NCBI GenBank assembly: GCA_019429305.1
Contig: JAHYIR010000004.1
Location: 1 to 64,000 of the forward strand
From: Candidatus Cloacimonadota bacterium
GTDB lineage: Bacteria > Cloacimonadota > Cloacimonadia > Cloacimonadales > JAJBBL01
Length of the DNA stretch: 64,000 nt
Direction of reading: 5' to 3'
Positions within the stretch are counted from its first letter, which is position 1, and each line of letters starts with the position of its first letter. The notes beneath the pieces are model-generated. The model was not told the DNA's origin and ran no database searches. It saw nothing but the letters and a program-made list of their open reading frames with translations. Below, one piece after another: positions 27,051-36,943 of the stretch. The position numbers were made by a program, and so were the translations under genes.

Positions 27051-27120
27051 TTCTTTCTTTAGGGAGGAGCGTAGTTAGCCCAAGCCGACTACGTTGCTTC
27101 CTAAAGGTATACGAAAGAAA
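27051..27120. repeat. Imperfect long inverted repeat
   Basis: TTCTTTC...TTTAGGGAGGAGCGTAGT (27051-27075) pairs imperfectly with ACTACGTTGCTTCCTAAAG...GAAAGAA (27088-27119). There are a few mismatches and a 9-nt insertion in the right arm. It lies between two convergent genes and might end the minus-strand transcript. It has no T-tract. Confidence 0.5.
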
Positions 27121-27329
27121 GAGACTATAAATAAGTTAGATACGAGATAAAATTAAAGTGATTTATTAGATAAGCAGCATAATTAACGATAAATTAATGA
27201 GATAAGGATATTATAGTATCTGTTACTTCACTAATATTGCTATGACAAGTTTCATGGTCTTTCGGTACAGAGTTCTATCTAATCTGTAAGATTAAAGATA
27301 ATGAAACCAGATTGTAAATATTGCTAATG

Positions 27330-30329
27330 CTACTTTAACAGCAGGCATTTTTTTATGGATATTGGTTTGTTATCAATGAGCAGTTGATAGAAATAGATAC
27401 CACTGGCTACATCTTTCCGGAAATCGTTTTTCCCATCCCAGATCAGAGTGATCTGAGAGTCACTATCAACATGAGCTTTGTATAGATTACGAACTCTTTG
27501 TCCTTTGATGTTATAGACGATCAGTTCTGCTTCACCTGGAGTGTTAACTGAGAAAGAAAAATGGGTAATGGCATTAAAGGGATTGGGGTAATTACTATGT
27601 AATTTGGCTGGCTGTATTGTTCTATTGGAAGATGAGTCAGCTGCCAACGATCTAATTTGTCCACTGCTATAAGTACGTTCGGTATAAGTCAGGGTAGCTA
27701 AATCTGTTTGACTTGGTGTTTGAAATTGCACATAATAGAAATCGTTAGGGTTTACCATTGGTTGGTTGTTATCATATTGTTGCCAGGGTGTCCATTCTAT
27801 GAGACCTACATTGTCAAACCAAACAGAACCAGCTCCTAAATCCTGCCCGTTACTCATCAGATAAATATCAAAATACCCGGCATTTCCAGGAACACTTAAC
27901 TCTTTGTGAAAGTAAGTCCAATCATTCGTACCCGATAATGAAACTACTAAATCTTCGCTACCAAGAGCATAAGAAATTGTCCGGGTAGTATAATAACGGA
28001 TCTGTATGTTGGCACTACCAATGCTCTCTGTTTTAATATAACCATTCAGTGTATAGCCGGTATTCTCGTATTTTTTTATCCTTAGCTTGAGATTGTTGGA
28101 GAGAGAGCCGGTACCGGGAGCTCTGTTATGTCTAAGAGAACGTTCTCCTTGATAGGCTGTTATGTTGTCATAAGAGACATTAGAATTGGACGTATTCCAT
28201 AAGGTGCACCCTTCATCTTCAAAATTACCAAACCAGATAAGTTCTCTTCCCAGTCGGTATTGGTAATTACCAGAAGGTTGTATATACATCAGATTTGCTG
28301 GATAGGCATTTCTTGTAAAACGCAAAGGTCGGGAATACCAGATGTTGTTCTGTTCTTGAAAGCTGAGTACTCCTTCATAATGGAAATCTGAGAAGTTCAT
28401 TGACAGAGTATCCATGATAACATAAGCCCTGATCTCGTCTCGGTCTATGTCGAGATAAGTGTCGAGTTCTTTGGAACGACGGGCGAGATAATCGAGAATA
28501 TGTAGTCCGAGCTGTCCTGTAGCCGGCTGTGGGATATAATCGTCTATATAGACCGGTGTAACGGAATAGCCGACAAAGCCGGTTTCATCGGCTTCGGCAT
28601 TGAGGATCATAGTCGGCATGGTTTCCGGATAATCGAGATCGAAGATATAATTACCGAGTGAATGAGCGATCAGTTTACCGTTATACACTTCCAAACCTTG
28701 AATAATATGCGGATGATGGGAAACAACAAGATCTGCACCCGAATCAATCATGTAGTGACGAATTTCTCTATCCCACATCTTTGGAATATCCAAACGACCA
28801 AGAAACTCTTCTCCGACATATAGCTCACCATATCTGAAATAGTCGTAATCACTGACCGGACCGAGAGAATATTCGCTTCCGGAATGAAGATACATAATCA
28901 CTAAATCTGAAATATCCCTTACAGAGTTGATCTGTTGCTGAACATAGTAGGGTGTCATATAGGCAAAACCTGGTCTGTTGTATCCGGCTTGCAAATAGGG
29001 CTGGAAGTTGTTATAATGTCCTGTGCGGTCACTAGAAGAGAGAAAAGCGACATTGATCCCTTTCTTAGTAAAAAAAGCCGGAAGATATGCTTCATATGAG
29101 TTAGCACCTGCACCGAGGTGTTTAATACCGGCAGTCTCTAAAACCTGCTGTGTTTGTTGTAAACCGGGTAACATATAGTCTAAGATATGGTTATTTGCCA
29201 AGCAGGCAAGATCAACTCCGGCATAAACGAGTCCAGCAACGTTATTAGGGTGTCCTTTAAAACAGATAGTTTTGGTGGGGTGGGTGGTTGTAGCAGTGGT
29301 CAGAGGGGATTCGAGATTGATAGCAGTGATGTCGGCTGCATTTCCGAGCAAATGGAGAGTCGGTTCAAAAATGGCCTGCACACCCTGAGTAGGAATGATC
29401 CCACCGGCTTGTTCATAACTACGTGCTAACATTACATCACCCACAAAATTGATCCTGAGAGGTAAATTAGAATCACCATCAGGTATATCTACCTGTGTCG
29501 AAGCAAAACCCCAATTACCGGCAGGATTGATAACAGCCAAAAACACTGTAAAGGGGTAATCAGCTACTATCAGATAAGTATGAGCCGGATTCTGTTCATT
29601 GCTTGTTCCTCCATCTCCAAAATCCCAATAATACTGATGTTCATCATAATCAGGGTCATCAACAATACTGTAAAACTGCACATCAAATTGGCGTTGATGT
29701 GAGCTTGTGTGGTAGATTCGATTAGAATTATAAGTGATCTGTACCTGTGGTTGCGAAGGGAGTATTTCTGTGATATCCAAGATCATATCGAAAAATAGGA
29801 CCCCCGGCTGAGGTAGATTGTCGTTGTCATTAACAAAGACGATACTCGTGATAGTTGGTTCATATTCGAACCAAGCCATCCAATCATTTCCGACAGGCAA
29901 TTGATAGAGATTCCATGTATTATTGGGAAAGTAGCCCTGATAAACAGAGAGCCACTCTTCAATATCGAGCATAGTTGTACCAGCAAAAGAATAAAAGAGG
30001 ACATTTTCATTGTCCATTAATCCAAAACCTTGATATCTACCGACAGATTGGATAAAAGAGGCAACTTGCCAGACAGAATCGGTGGTTAATGGTAAAGGGT
30101 CTATCTCCAATATCTTCCAGGTATTACCGAAAAGTTTTAAAGAGTATTGTGAATCACCATAGGTATTACTTGAATCTAAAGACCAAGCATCAGGTTGCAT
30201 ATCTTCACCGGGATAAGAGAGAAGATCAATAGTACCCAGATTAAAATCTTCTATTACATATTGAGCATATAAAAAAGATGAAAGTAGAAACAGAAAGCCC
30301 AATATCAAGAACCTGCTTGATTTATACAT
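27330..30329 (-). CDS. Secreted CapA-like metallophosphatase with PKD domain and C-terminal sorting domain
   Basis: ATG 30329 (ribosome-binding site GGGGGAA) gives 999 residues. A signal peptide (1-22) is followed by an N-terminal beta domain, then a PKD domain (about 205-290; YYWDFGDGGTSNEQNPAHTY). The CapA/PGA_cap metallophosphatase core (about 290-560) shows NFVGDVMLARSYE, NLESPLT, LANNHILDY, HSGSEYS and SHHPHIIQG...HSLGNYIFD. A carbohydrate-binding-like jellyroll covers about 700-850. The last 85 residues are a FlgD-like sorting domain (SNYPNPFNAITHF...GIYFYQLL...KKCLLLK). CapA relatives take part in poly-gamma-glutamate or capsule work, but an extracellular, sorted version suggests a surface phosphoesterase of unknown substrate. 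It is probably co-transcribed with the upstream RCC1 gene. Confidence 0.85.
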   Translation of the reverse strand: MYKSSRFLILGFLFLLSSFLYAQYVIEDFNLGTIDLLSYPGEDMQPDAWSLDSSNTYGDSQYSLKLFGNTWKILEIDPLPLTTDSVWQVASFIQSVGRYQGFGLMDNENVLFYSFAGTTMLDIEEWLSVYQGYFPNNTWNLYQLPVGNDWMAWFEYEPTITSIVFVNDNDNLPQPGVLFFDMILDITEILPSQPQVQITYNSNRIYHTSSHQRQFDVQFYSIVDDPDYDEHQYYWDFGDGGTSNEQNPAHTYLIVADYPFTVFLAVINPAGNWGFASTQVDIPDGDSNLPLRINFVGDVMLARSYEQAGGIIPTQGVQAIFEPTLHLLGNAADITAINLESPLTTATTTHPTKTICFKGHPNNVAGLVYAGVDLACLANNHILDYMLPGLQQTQQVLETAGIKHLGAGANSYEAYLPAFFTKKGINVAFLSSSDRTGHYNNFQPYLQAGYNRPGFAYMTPYYVQQQINSVRDISDLVIMYLHSGSEYSLGPVSDYDYFRYGELYVGEEFLGRLDIPKMWDREIRHYMIDSGADLVVSHHPHIIQGLEVYNGKLIAHSLGNYIFDLDYPETMPTMILNAEADETGFVGYSVTPVYIDDYIPQPATGQLGLHILDYLARRSKELDTYLDIDRDEIRAYVIMDTLSMNFSDFHYEGVLSFQEQNNIWYSRPLRFTRNAYPANLMYIQPSGNYQYRLGRELIWFGNFEDEGCTLWNTSNSNVSYDNITAYQGERSLRHNRAPGTGSLSNNLKLRIKKYENTGYTLNGYIKTESIGSANIQIRYYTTRTISYALGSEDLVVSLSGTNDWTYFHKELSVPGNAGYFDIYLMSNGQDLGAGSVWFDNVGLIEWTPWQQYDNNQPMVNPNDFYYVQFQTPSQTDLATLTYTERTYSSGQIRSLAADSSSNRTIQPAKLHSNYPNPFNAITHFSFSVNTPGEAELIVYNIKGQRVRNLYKAHVDSDSQITLIWDGKNDFRKDVASGIYFYQLLIDNKPISIKKCLLLK

Positions 30330-30396
30330 AGTTCCCCCAACGCAAGGTTTGATCAAACCAGAAAATTATTTTAAGTATTTTCATATACAGGTGATC

Positions 30397-33300
30397 CTAT
30401 TTCAGCAGAAGCATTTTTCTTACTTCTGAGTATTCATTTGCTTGCATACGATAGAAATATACTCCACTGCTTACCTGTTTATATCTCTCATCACGACCAT
30501 CCCAAATTATTCTATGTTCTCCGGTCGGCAAGAAGTCGTCTATAACACTTTTCACCAGCTGACCGCGATTATTATAGATAGAAATAGTAACTTTGCTCGG
30601 TTCCGATAAACTGAAACAGATCGTAGTCTCCGGATTAAAGGGATTGGGATAATTGCCTTTGAGAGTGGTTATCAAAGGAGTTATTAAATCTTGATCTACT
30701 GAAGTTACTGTTACTTCGACAGTGTTAGACGGTTCTGATTCTGCTTCATCATACAGTGCTGTGACATAGTAAGAATATGAAGTTCCAACAGTGACTTCAT
30801 AATCATGATATAAAGTTGATGTAATTGGTACTTGGTTAATCATTACATCGTCACGATATAAATTGTAACCTTCTAATACCCAACGGCTATCATGATTATA
30901 ACTACTTGGCCTTGTTCTGATTTGAGAATTTATTCTTTTTTTATCCTGTTCATAAGATTCTCTTAGAGCACCATAAGGAACTTCCCAACTGAGAAGCACT
31001 CCATTGTTTGTAACCTCTGCTGCAAGATTACGCGGTGGATTATAATAGATAATTGTAAAAAACCCTTCACTAACCCCATTGATCATGGGATTTTCAATTT
31101 CACTTACTTTTATTTTACCTGCCATAGTTCCGATTTGCGGTATCTCCCAGATATAGGGTGAACTGGTAGCAGATAGATTCTCAGCAATGATCAACCAGTT
31201 ATCTCCTCCATCATAGGAGTATGATATGTTAACTGTCTCCACATTGACGGTTTGCCAATAAATAGATTGCTGAGTGCCGGGGTACCAAACTTCTCCACCA
31301 GACGGTTGTGTTACTATTATTTCTCTATCACTGATAGTAAAGGGAGAAACACTGATACCAAAAGCGTTTACATTGATCACATTTATGACCTTGACGAGAC
31401 ATTGGGATGAAAAAGTGTCTGGTATTGTCCATTCAAAAAAGCCGATAGCTGCCGGATAGGGGATGTTTTGGACAGGTAACCAGTTAATCCCATTATCTAT
31501 TGAATAATCTATCAAGACATTAGATACTTCATTCGTTGCCGTCCATTCGATAAGATGAGTTGAACCGATAATTAAATTTTCCCCCCCGAGAGGGGAGAGG
31601 AGAGTAATCAAGGCCGAGATACTGAAAGGTTCCGATTCTGCAGCAATATCGCTATTATAATGATCTTCTAATCGGAGTAATGCTTCATTTGAGTTGTGAT
31701 TAGGGATAAGCCAATTATAATTGGTTTGTTGAAGGTCTTCTATGATTATTTGCCAATTATCTCCATTATCAAGTGAATAATAGAGATTAAACTGATGACT
31801 ATTAAAAGCCGTGATATTGATCTCGTAATAATTACCACCGATCAACTCTAAGCCAACTATAGGGTAAGCAAAATCGAGTTTGACGATAGAGAAAAGGGAA
31901 GAGCTGATACTCTCTGTTTGAGGGTTACTGCTATCTTGTATCCTTATTCTTGCATAATTTGTCGGTAAATCAGGAACATTCCAGATATAGTAACCGGTAT
32001 GTGCATCAATTTGTGAAGCAATTTCAATCCAGCTATATCCATTATCAATACTCAATAAGATATCAACGTTACTAACTTCAGTACTGTTCCATAATATCTC
32101 ATAAGATTTTCCTACTTGCCATCTGATGTTTGAATCTGTGGGGGAGAGAAGAGATAAACTGGGTAGTATTTCGTCGGTAACAGAAAAAGTCGTATCGCTT
32201 TCAACAGTGTTCTCTGTATCATCAACGTAAAATTGTGCTCTGATCTTGTATTGATCAGAGATCAGAGTCGGAGTTAACCAAAGATATGCACAATCTGAAC
32301 CGTTAACTGTAGCGATATCGTTCCAGCTCGTACCATTATCAGTTGAGTATTGGAGATTAAAGGCAACATCAGGTCCTTTAAAATACCATCTGATGAGATG
32401 TTCTGTACTTGATTGCCATATTTCACCACCATTAGGTGTTATTATGCCGTATTGCAGTGAAGATATTGCCAGACTATGTTGATAACCTGCTGCTATCGAG
32501 GTAAAATGATTACCTGAGGGTACTTCACACTGCTCAGAACTGTTCATACCCCAAGCAAGAAGAGTCCCATCAGACTGAATAGCCAAACTATGCTCTCTAC
32601 CTGCTGAAATGGATTGGAATGAATATCCTGCCGGTATATTACATTGACCGGAAGTGTTTCTACCCCAAGCAGAGATCGAACCTTCCTCTCGAAGAGCCAG
32701 ATTATGGTAGCTTTTTGCTGAGATACTTATAAAATCATTGCCCACGGGAACAGTTATCTGACCATAGTTATTTCTACCCCAAGCTGAGAGAGAGCCGTCA
32801 TTTCTGAGTGCTATACTGTGAGTAGCTCCGGCAGCTATCATGACATAATCATTACCAGCAGGAACAATGCTCTGACCATAGTGAGGATATTCACCAGTAT
32901 TAGTCGTTCCAGCACCCCAAGCTGCTAAAGTTCCATCCTCTCTGAGAGCAAGATTATGTATTCCACCACAGGCGATAGCTATAAAATCATTCCCTGTGGG
33001 AGTGTTTATCTGACCATAATTGTTTCTACCCCAAGCAACGAGAGTTCCGTCTGAACGTAAAGCAAGACTGTGCAAATCTCCCGCTGCAATAGCTATGAAA
33101 TCATTACCTGTCGGTACTACACTCTGACCAAAATGTGGATAGATTCCTGTATTAGTAGTCCCTGCACCCCAACCTACTAAAGAACCGTCTGTCCTAAGTG
33201 CTACAGCATGAAAATCTCCGGTAGCTACTGCAATAAAATCATCACCAGCAGGGACATTTTCTAATCCATGACCAGAAGAACCCCAAAAACTTAAGGAACC

Positions 33301-33405
33301 GGGAAGCGGGTTCTCAAGAATTACAGTAGTAGATAGACATTTAGCAGAAGGTGATAAAAAAAATACAGACAGAATTAGTGTGGCAAAAATTCTTCTGTCT
33401 TTCAT
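30397..33405 (-). CDS. Secreted RCC1-type beta-propeller with Ig-like repeats and C-terminal sorting domain
   Basis: ATG 33405 with GGGAGG gives 1002 residues and a signal peptide (1-24). Residues 30-330 contain seven RCC1-type blades marked by the repeating H-(S/N/A)-(L/I/V)-A-(L/I)...DG(S/T)L.AWG pattern. The N-terminal SLSFWGSSGHG strand can close the ring with blade 7. Then five Ig-like repeats of 90-100 residues each carry the core (Y/L)S.DNG..W. These are followed by one Fn3 domain (LEGYNLYRDDVMIN) and a FlgD-like sorting domain (GNYPNPFNPETTICF...GVYFYRMQA...RKMLLLK). No catalytic residues were recognised. It is likely an adhesive or binding surface protein. Ribosome-binding and start choice remove 23 residues that overlap the promoter region. 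Confidence 0.85.
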   Translation of the reverse strand: MKDRRIFATLILSVFFLSPSAKCLSTTVILENPLPGSLSFWGSSGHGLENVPAGDDFIAVATGDFHAVALRTDGSLVGWGAGTTNTGIYPHFGQSVVPTGNDFIAIAAGDLHSLALRSDGTLVAWGRNNYGQINTPTGNDFIAIACGGIHNLALREDGTLAAWGAGTTNTGEYPHYGQSIVPAGNDYVMIAAGATHSIALRNDGSLSAWGRNNYGQITVPVGNDFISISAKSYHNLALREEGSISAWGRNTSGQCNIPAGYSFQSISAGREHSLAIQSDGTLLAWGMNSSEQCEVPSGNHFTSIAAGYQHSLAISSLQYGIITPNGGEIWQSSTEHLIRWYFKGPDVAFNLQYSTDNGTSWNDIATVNGSDCAYLWLTPTLISDQYKIRAQFYVDDTENTVESDTTFSVTDEILPSLSLLSPTDSNIRWQVGKSYEILWNSTEVSNVDILLSIDNGYSWIEIASQIDAHTGYYIWNVPDLPTNYARIRIQDSSNPQTESISSSLFSIVKLDFAYPIVGLELIGGNYYEINITAFNSHQFNLYYSLDNGDNWQIIIEDLQQTNYNWLIPNHNSNEALLRLEDHYNSDIAAESEPFSISALITLLSPLGGENLIIGSTHLIEWTATNEVSNVLIDYSIDNGINWLPVQNIPYPAAIGFFEWTIPDTFSSQCLVKVINVINVNAFGISVSPFTISDREIIVTQPSGGEVWYPGTQQSIYWQTVNVETVNISYSYDGGDNWLIIAENLSATSSPYIWEIPQIGTMAGKIKVSEIENPMINGVSEGFFTIIYYNPPRNLAAEVTNNGVLLSWEVPYGALRESYEQDKKRINSQIRTRPSSYNHDSRWVLEGYNLYRDDVMINQVPITSTLYHDYEVTVGTSYSYYVTALYDEAESEPSNTVEVTVTSVDQDLITPLITTLKGNYPNPFNPETTICFSLSEPSKVTISIYNNRGQLVKSVIDDFLPTGEHRIIWDGRDERYKQVSSGVYFYRMQANEYSEVRKMLLLK

Positions 33406-33616
33406 TGTGCCTCCCTGAATTTTTGAATCTCTATCAGTCACGGCAAATAGTTTAATAATAACTGAAATTATCAATTCTCTTTTCTTACTTCAACAAAGTT
33501 AGGTTAAGATTGTCAATATTTTTCTGAAAGACCAGTTTGCTTGCTTAAGTTAACCTGATATTCTATTGACAAATATAGTTACGGTTCGAATGTGACAAAA
33601 AAAATCAAGGAAGCTC

Positions 33617-34948
33617 ATGAGAAAGGGAATTGTCGCTATTGTAGGTCGTCCTAATGTTGGGAAATCGACTCTCTTTAATCGTCTCTGTCGTAAGCGGAGT
33701 GCCATTGTTGATGCGATGGAGGGGATTACTCGCGACAGGAAATATGAAATTGTCGAGTGGACTAATAAAACCTTTTATCTTGTTGATACCGGTGGTATTG
33801 TTTTTAATCCGGAAGACGATATTACGAAAGCAGTCAAGACACAGGCGGAGATAGCAATCTCCGAAGCTGATCTGATACTCTTTATAGTAGATGCTAAAGT
33901 TGATGTAACTGCTTTGGATATGGAGATCGGAAAATTACTAACCGCTCATCATCACAAGGTTCTCTTAGTTGCCAATAAAGCTGATACACAGGAAGAGGAG
34001 CTTGACGTTTTCGGCTTCATGAAACTCGGTTTTGGAGAACCGCAGGCAATTTCAGCTACCCACGGGAGACATATTGGTGATCTCTTGGATTCGATAATTG
34101 AGCGTCTCGAAACATCAGATTATGAAGAAACTGAGATTGATGAGATCAAGGTTTCGATTGTCGGGAAACCAAATGTCGGCAAGTCCTCTCTCCTGAATAG
34201 ATTAGTGGGAGAAAACACAGCTATTGTTGACAAAGTACCGGGTACTACTCGCGACGCTATAGATTCAAATCTTCGTTATCATGCAAAGAATATCCGATTG
34301 ATAGATACAGCCGGCTTAAGACGCAAAAAGAGCATTAAATATGGGGTTGAGTATTTCAGCGTGATGCGTACAATAGAGAGTATCGACCGGAGTGATATTG
34401 TCGTGCTGATGATAGCAGCCGATGATGGTGTTACCGAGCAGGATCAGAAGATTGCCTCTTATGCTGCCCGTAATTATAAAAGCATTATCATAACCGTTAA
34501 TAAATGGGATTTGATCACTAAAGATAACAAAACTATCGGAAATTTTGTTAAAGATATCCGGGAAGATCTCTCTTTTATCAATTATGCACCTATAGTCTTC
34601 ATCTCTGCCCTGACTAATCTCAGATTGAGAAAGATACTCGACCTGATACTGCAGATAGACGAAGAGAGCAAAAAGAGGATATCAACTTCCGAACTGAATG
34701 ATTTTATGGAAAAGGTTGTAGGGAAATTTCCTCCTGCTCATTCCAGTGGAAAACATACCAAGATCTATTACTGCACTCAGCCGAGTGTTCAGCCCCCGGT
34801 ATTCATCTTTTTCTGTAATAACGCCAAGTTTATAACAGAGAGTTATCGTAGATATCTACATAATCAATTACGGGAACGCTTCAAATTTGAAGGGGTAACG
34901 ATAAAAACGATATTTCGTAGCAAAGAGAGACAAAAGAATGCTAAGTAA
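33617..34948 (+). CDS. der: Ribosome biogenesis GTPase Der (EngA)
   Basis: This is a 443-residue protein with two tandem GTPase domains and a C-terminal KH-like domain, the unique architecture of Der. Domain 1 has GRPNVGKSTLFNRL, DTGG and NKAD. Domain 2 has GKPNVGKSSLLNRL, DTAGLRRK and NKWD. The KH-like part follows from about 350. It assists 50S subunit maturation. The start is supported by AAGGAAG. Its 3' end overlaps plsY by 11 nt. Confidence 0.96.
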   Translation: MRKGIVAIVGRPNVGKSTLFNRLCRKRSAIVDAMEGITRDRKYEIVEWTNKTFYLVDTGGIVFNPEDDITKAVKTQAEIAISEADLILFIVDAKVDVTALDMEIGKLLTAHHHKVLLVANKADTQEEELDVFGFMKLGFGEPQAISATHGRHIGDLLDSIIERLETSDYEETEIDEIKVSIVGKPNVGKSSLLNRLVGENTAIVDKVPGTTRDAIDSNLRYHAKNIRLIDTAGLRRKKSIKYGVEYFSVMRTIESIDRSDIVVLMIAADDGVTEQDQKIASYAARNYKSIIITVNKWDLITKDNKTIGNFVKDIREDLSFINYAPIVFISALTNLRLRKILDLILQIDEESKKRISTSELNDFMEKVVGKFPPAHSSGKHTKIYYCTQPSVQPPVFIFFCNNAKFITESYRRYLHNQLRERFKFEGVTIKTIFRSKERQKNAK

Positions 34949-35555
34949 TCTTGTTTTGATAATAGTAGTTTCTTATCTAATGGGTAGTGTACCATTCGGA
35001 TATCTGTTAGGGAAAATCATTAAAAGAATTGATATCAGAGAACACGGAAGCGGAAATGTCGGAGCTACTAATGTATTGCGTGTTTTAGGGTGGAAAATTG
35101 GGTTGATTGCCTTTTTATTGGATCTGCTCAAAGGATTTGGAGCTGTTTTATTTGCTAAGTTGATCATGCCTGAGAGTAGTCTGATATATATCTTCGCCGG
35201 TTTGACCGCAATTGTTGGGCATATGTTCACTATCTTTCTCCGATTCAAAGGGGGTAAAGGGGTAGCTACTTCAGCCGGTGTTTTTGCTGCTCTGATCCCG
35301 GTTTCTATTTTGATCGCTCTACTCTGCTTTATTGTTGTTACGATTATCAGCCGTTATGTCTCTCTTAGCTCAATAGTGGCAGCAATAGCATTAATTGTTG
35401 TACAAAGTGTATTCACATTCCGAAATGGAATGCAAAACATAGAATATCTGATATTAGTTATCATAGTGGCAGGATTTATCGTATTTAAACATAAAACCAA
35501 TATTAGCCGTTTAATAAACGGTACAGAGAATAAGATAAGTTTTAGGAGCAAATAA
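34938..35555 (+). CDS. plsY: Acyl-phosphate glycerol-3-phosphate acyltransferase
   Basis: This is a 205-residue integral membrane enzyme that makes lysophosphatidate from acyl-phosphate and glycerol-3-P. The family motifs are present: GSVPFGYLLGK, the glycine-rich EHGSGNVGATNVLRVLG, and RFKGGKGVATSAG. About five to seven hydrophobic helices are seen. It overlaps der and is followed after 1 bp by purF. Confidence 0.95.
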   Translation: MLSNLVLIIVVSYLMGSVPFGYLLGKIIKRIDIREHGSGNVGATNVLRVLGWKIGLIAFLLDLLKGFGAVLFAKLIMPESSLIYIFAGLTAIVGHMFTIFLRFKGGKGVATSAGVFAALIPVSILIALLCFIVVTIISRYVSLSSIVAAIALIVVQSVFTFRNGMQNIEYLILVIIVAGFIVFKHKTNISRLINGTENKISFRSK

Positions 35556-35556
35556 A

Positions 35557-36918
35557 GTGTGTGGGATAATTGGGGTCTTCAATAAAGAAAAAGCTGCTGA
35601 ACTAGCTATGTTGGGGCTTTTTGCCGAACAACACAGAGGACAGGAAAGCTGCGGGATGGCAGTCAGCAACGGAAAGGTTTTTAAATTAAAAAAGAAAATG
35701 GGTTTAGTTAAGCAGGTCTTTACCCCTGAGTTATTAACAGATCTGAATGGATATATAGCAGTGGGACATGTTCGTTACCCAACCTGTGGATCAGCAACAG
35801 AATTCAACTCCCAGCCCCATACTGTTGAGACTTTAGCAGGGCCCTCTTTTGCGTTGGCAAGTAACGGTGATATCGTCAATTATAAACAGCTCCGGCAAGA
35901 ATTAGAAGATAAAGGGGTCTATTTCAATAGTGATAATGATGGTGAGTTGCTGCTTAAATACATTGTCTATCAGGTTGAGAAAGAGAGGAAGACAATTCCT
36001 GAGAGTATCTCCCAGTTGATGACTAATGTTAAAGGGGCTTACTCAACTGTATTAGCAACGCGTGATGAACTCTATATGTTTAGAGACCCACATGCTATCA
36101 GACCAATGGTTTGGGGTAAACGGTCTGATGGGGTAGTTGTTGCTGCTTCGGAAAGTTGTGCTCTTGATATAATCGGGATCAGACAAGCAAATGAAGTCGG
36201 AGCTGGAGAGATTATCATTGTCAGCAAAGATAAGTTAGAAACTCAGTCGGGAATATCAGCCACATTAGGAGAGAAACAAAGTTCAACTCACTGTATCTTT
36301 GAACATATCTATTTCTCCAGACCGGATAGCTTTCATTTTGGTGAGAATGTCTTTCAAGTCAGGCAAGCTCTTGGCTATTATTTGGCTGAAAATGATGATT
36401 GTGAAGCAGATATGGTCATTCCTGTACCTGATTCGGCAAATTTTATAGCTCTCGGATATGCCAGAAGAAGAAACATTCCCTATGAAATGGGTCTGATCAG
36501 AAATCACTATGTTGGAAGAACTTTTATCAAACCGGAACAAACAATCCGTGATGAAAGCGTGCATCAAAAATTCAATACCCTTCCGAACTTTCTGGAAGGG
36601 AAAAGAATCGTTCTGGTTGATGATTCTATAGTGAGAGGTACAACGATCAGGAATTTGATCAAATTGATCAAACAATCGGGAGCAAAAGAGGTGCATCTTC
36701 GTATTGGTTCACCACAAGTAAAATTTTCTTGCTATTACGGCATTGATACACCTAATAGAGAAGAACTTATTGCCAATAAGTTACCTTTGGAGGAGATAAA
36801 AAACTATATAGGTGCTGATTCACTTTTGCATCTCTCGATTGATGCCTTAAAAAAGACAGTCAGGAAACCGGAAAACTACTGCTATGCTTGCTTTAATGGG
36901 AATTATCCGGTAAAATGA
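35557..36918 (+). CDS. purF: Amidophosphoribosyltransferase
   Basis: This is a 453-residue protein. GTG at 35557, with AGGAG 9 nt upstream, is the start, because it places the catalytic N-terminal cysteine directly after the initiator (M-CGIIGVF). The glutaminase domain shows HRGQESCGM and ASNGDIVN. The PRTase domain shows VLVDDSIVRGTT. Cysteines in STHCIFEH, FSCYYGID and NYCYACFNG match the Fe-S type of the B. subtilis enzyme. It catalyses the first step of purine synthesis. Confidence 0.95.
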   Translation: MCGIIGVFNKEKAAELAMLGLFAEQHRGQESCGMAVSNGKVFKLKKKMGLVKQVFTPELLTDLNGYIAVGHVRYPTCGSATEFNSQPHTVETLAGPSFALASNGDIVNYKQLRQELEDKGVYFNSDNDGELLLKYIVYQVEKERKTIPESISQLMTNVKGAYSTVLATRDELYMFRDPHAIRPMVWGKRSDGVVVAASESCALDIIGIRQANEVGAGEIIIVSKDKLETQSGISATLGEKQSSTHCIFEHIYFSRPDSFHFGENVFQVRQALGYYLAENDDCEADMVIPVPDSANFIALGYARRRNIPYEMGLIRNHYVGRTFIKPEQTIRDESVHQKFNTLPNFLEGKRIVLVDDSIVRGTTIRNLIKLIKQSGAKEVHLRIGSPQVKFSCYYGIDTPNREELIANKLPLEEIKNYIGADSLLHLSIDALKKTVRKPENYCYACFNGNYPVK

Positions 36919-36943
36919 TCATTAAGGAAGTGGAGGACGAACA

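Noticed and set aside
36283-36696. 137-codon frame opposite purF
   Set aside because: It is fully antisense to a well-conserved gene and is a shadow of its codon bias.
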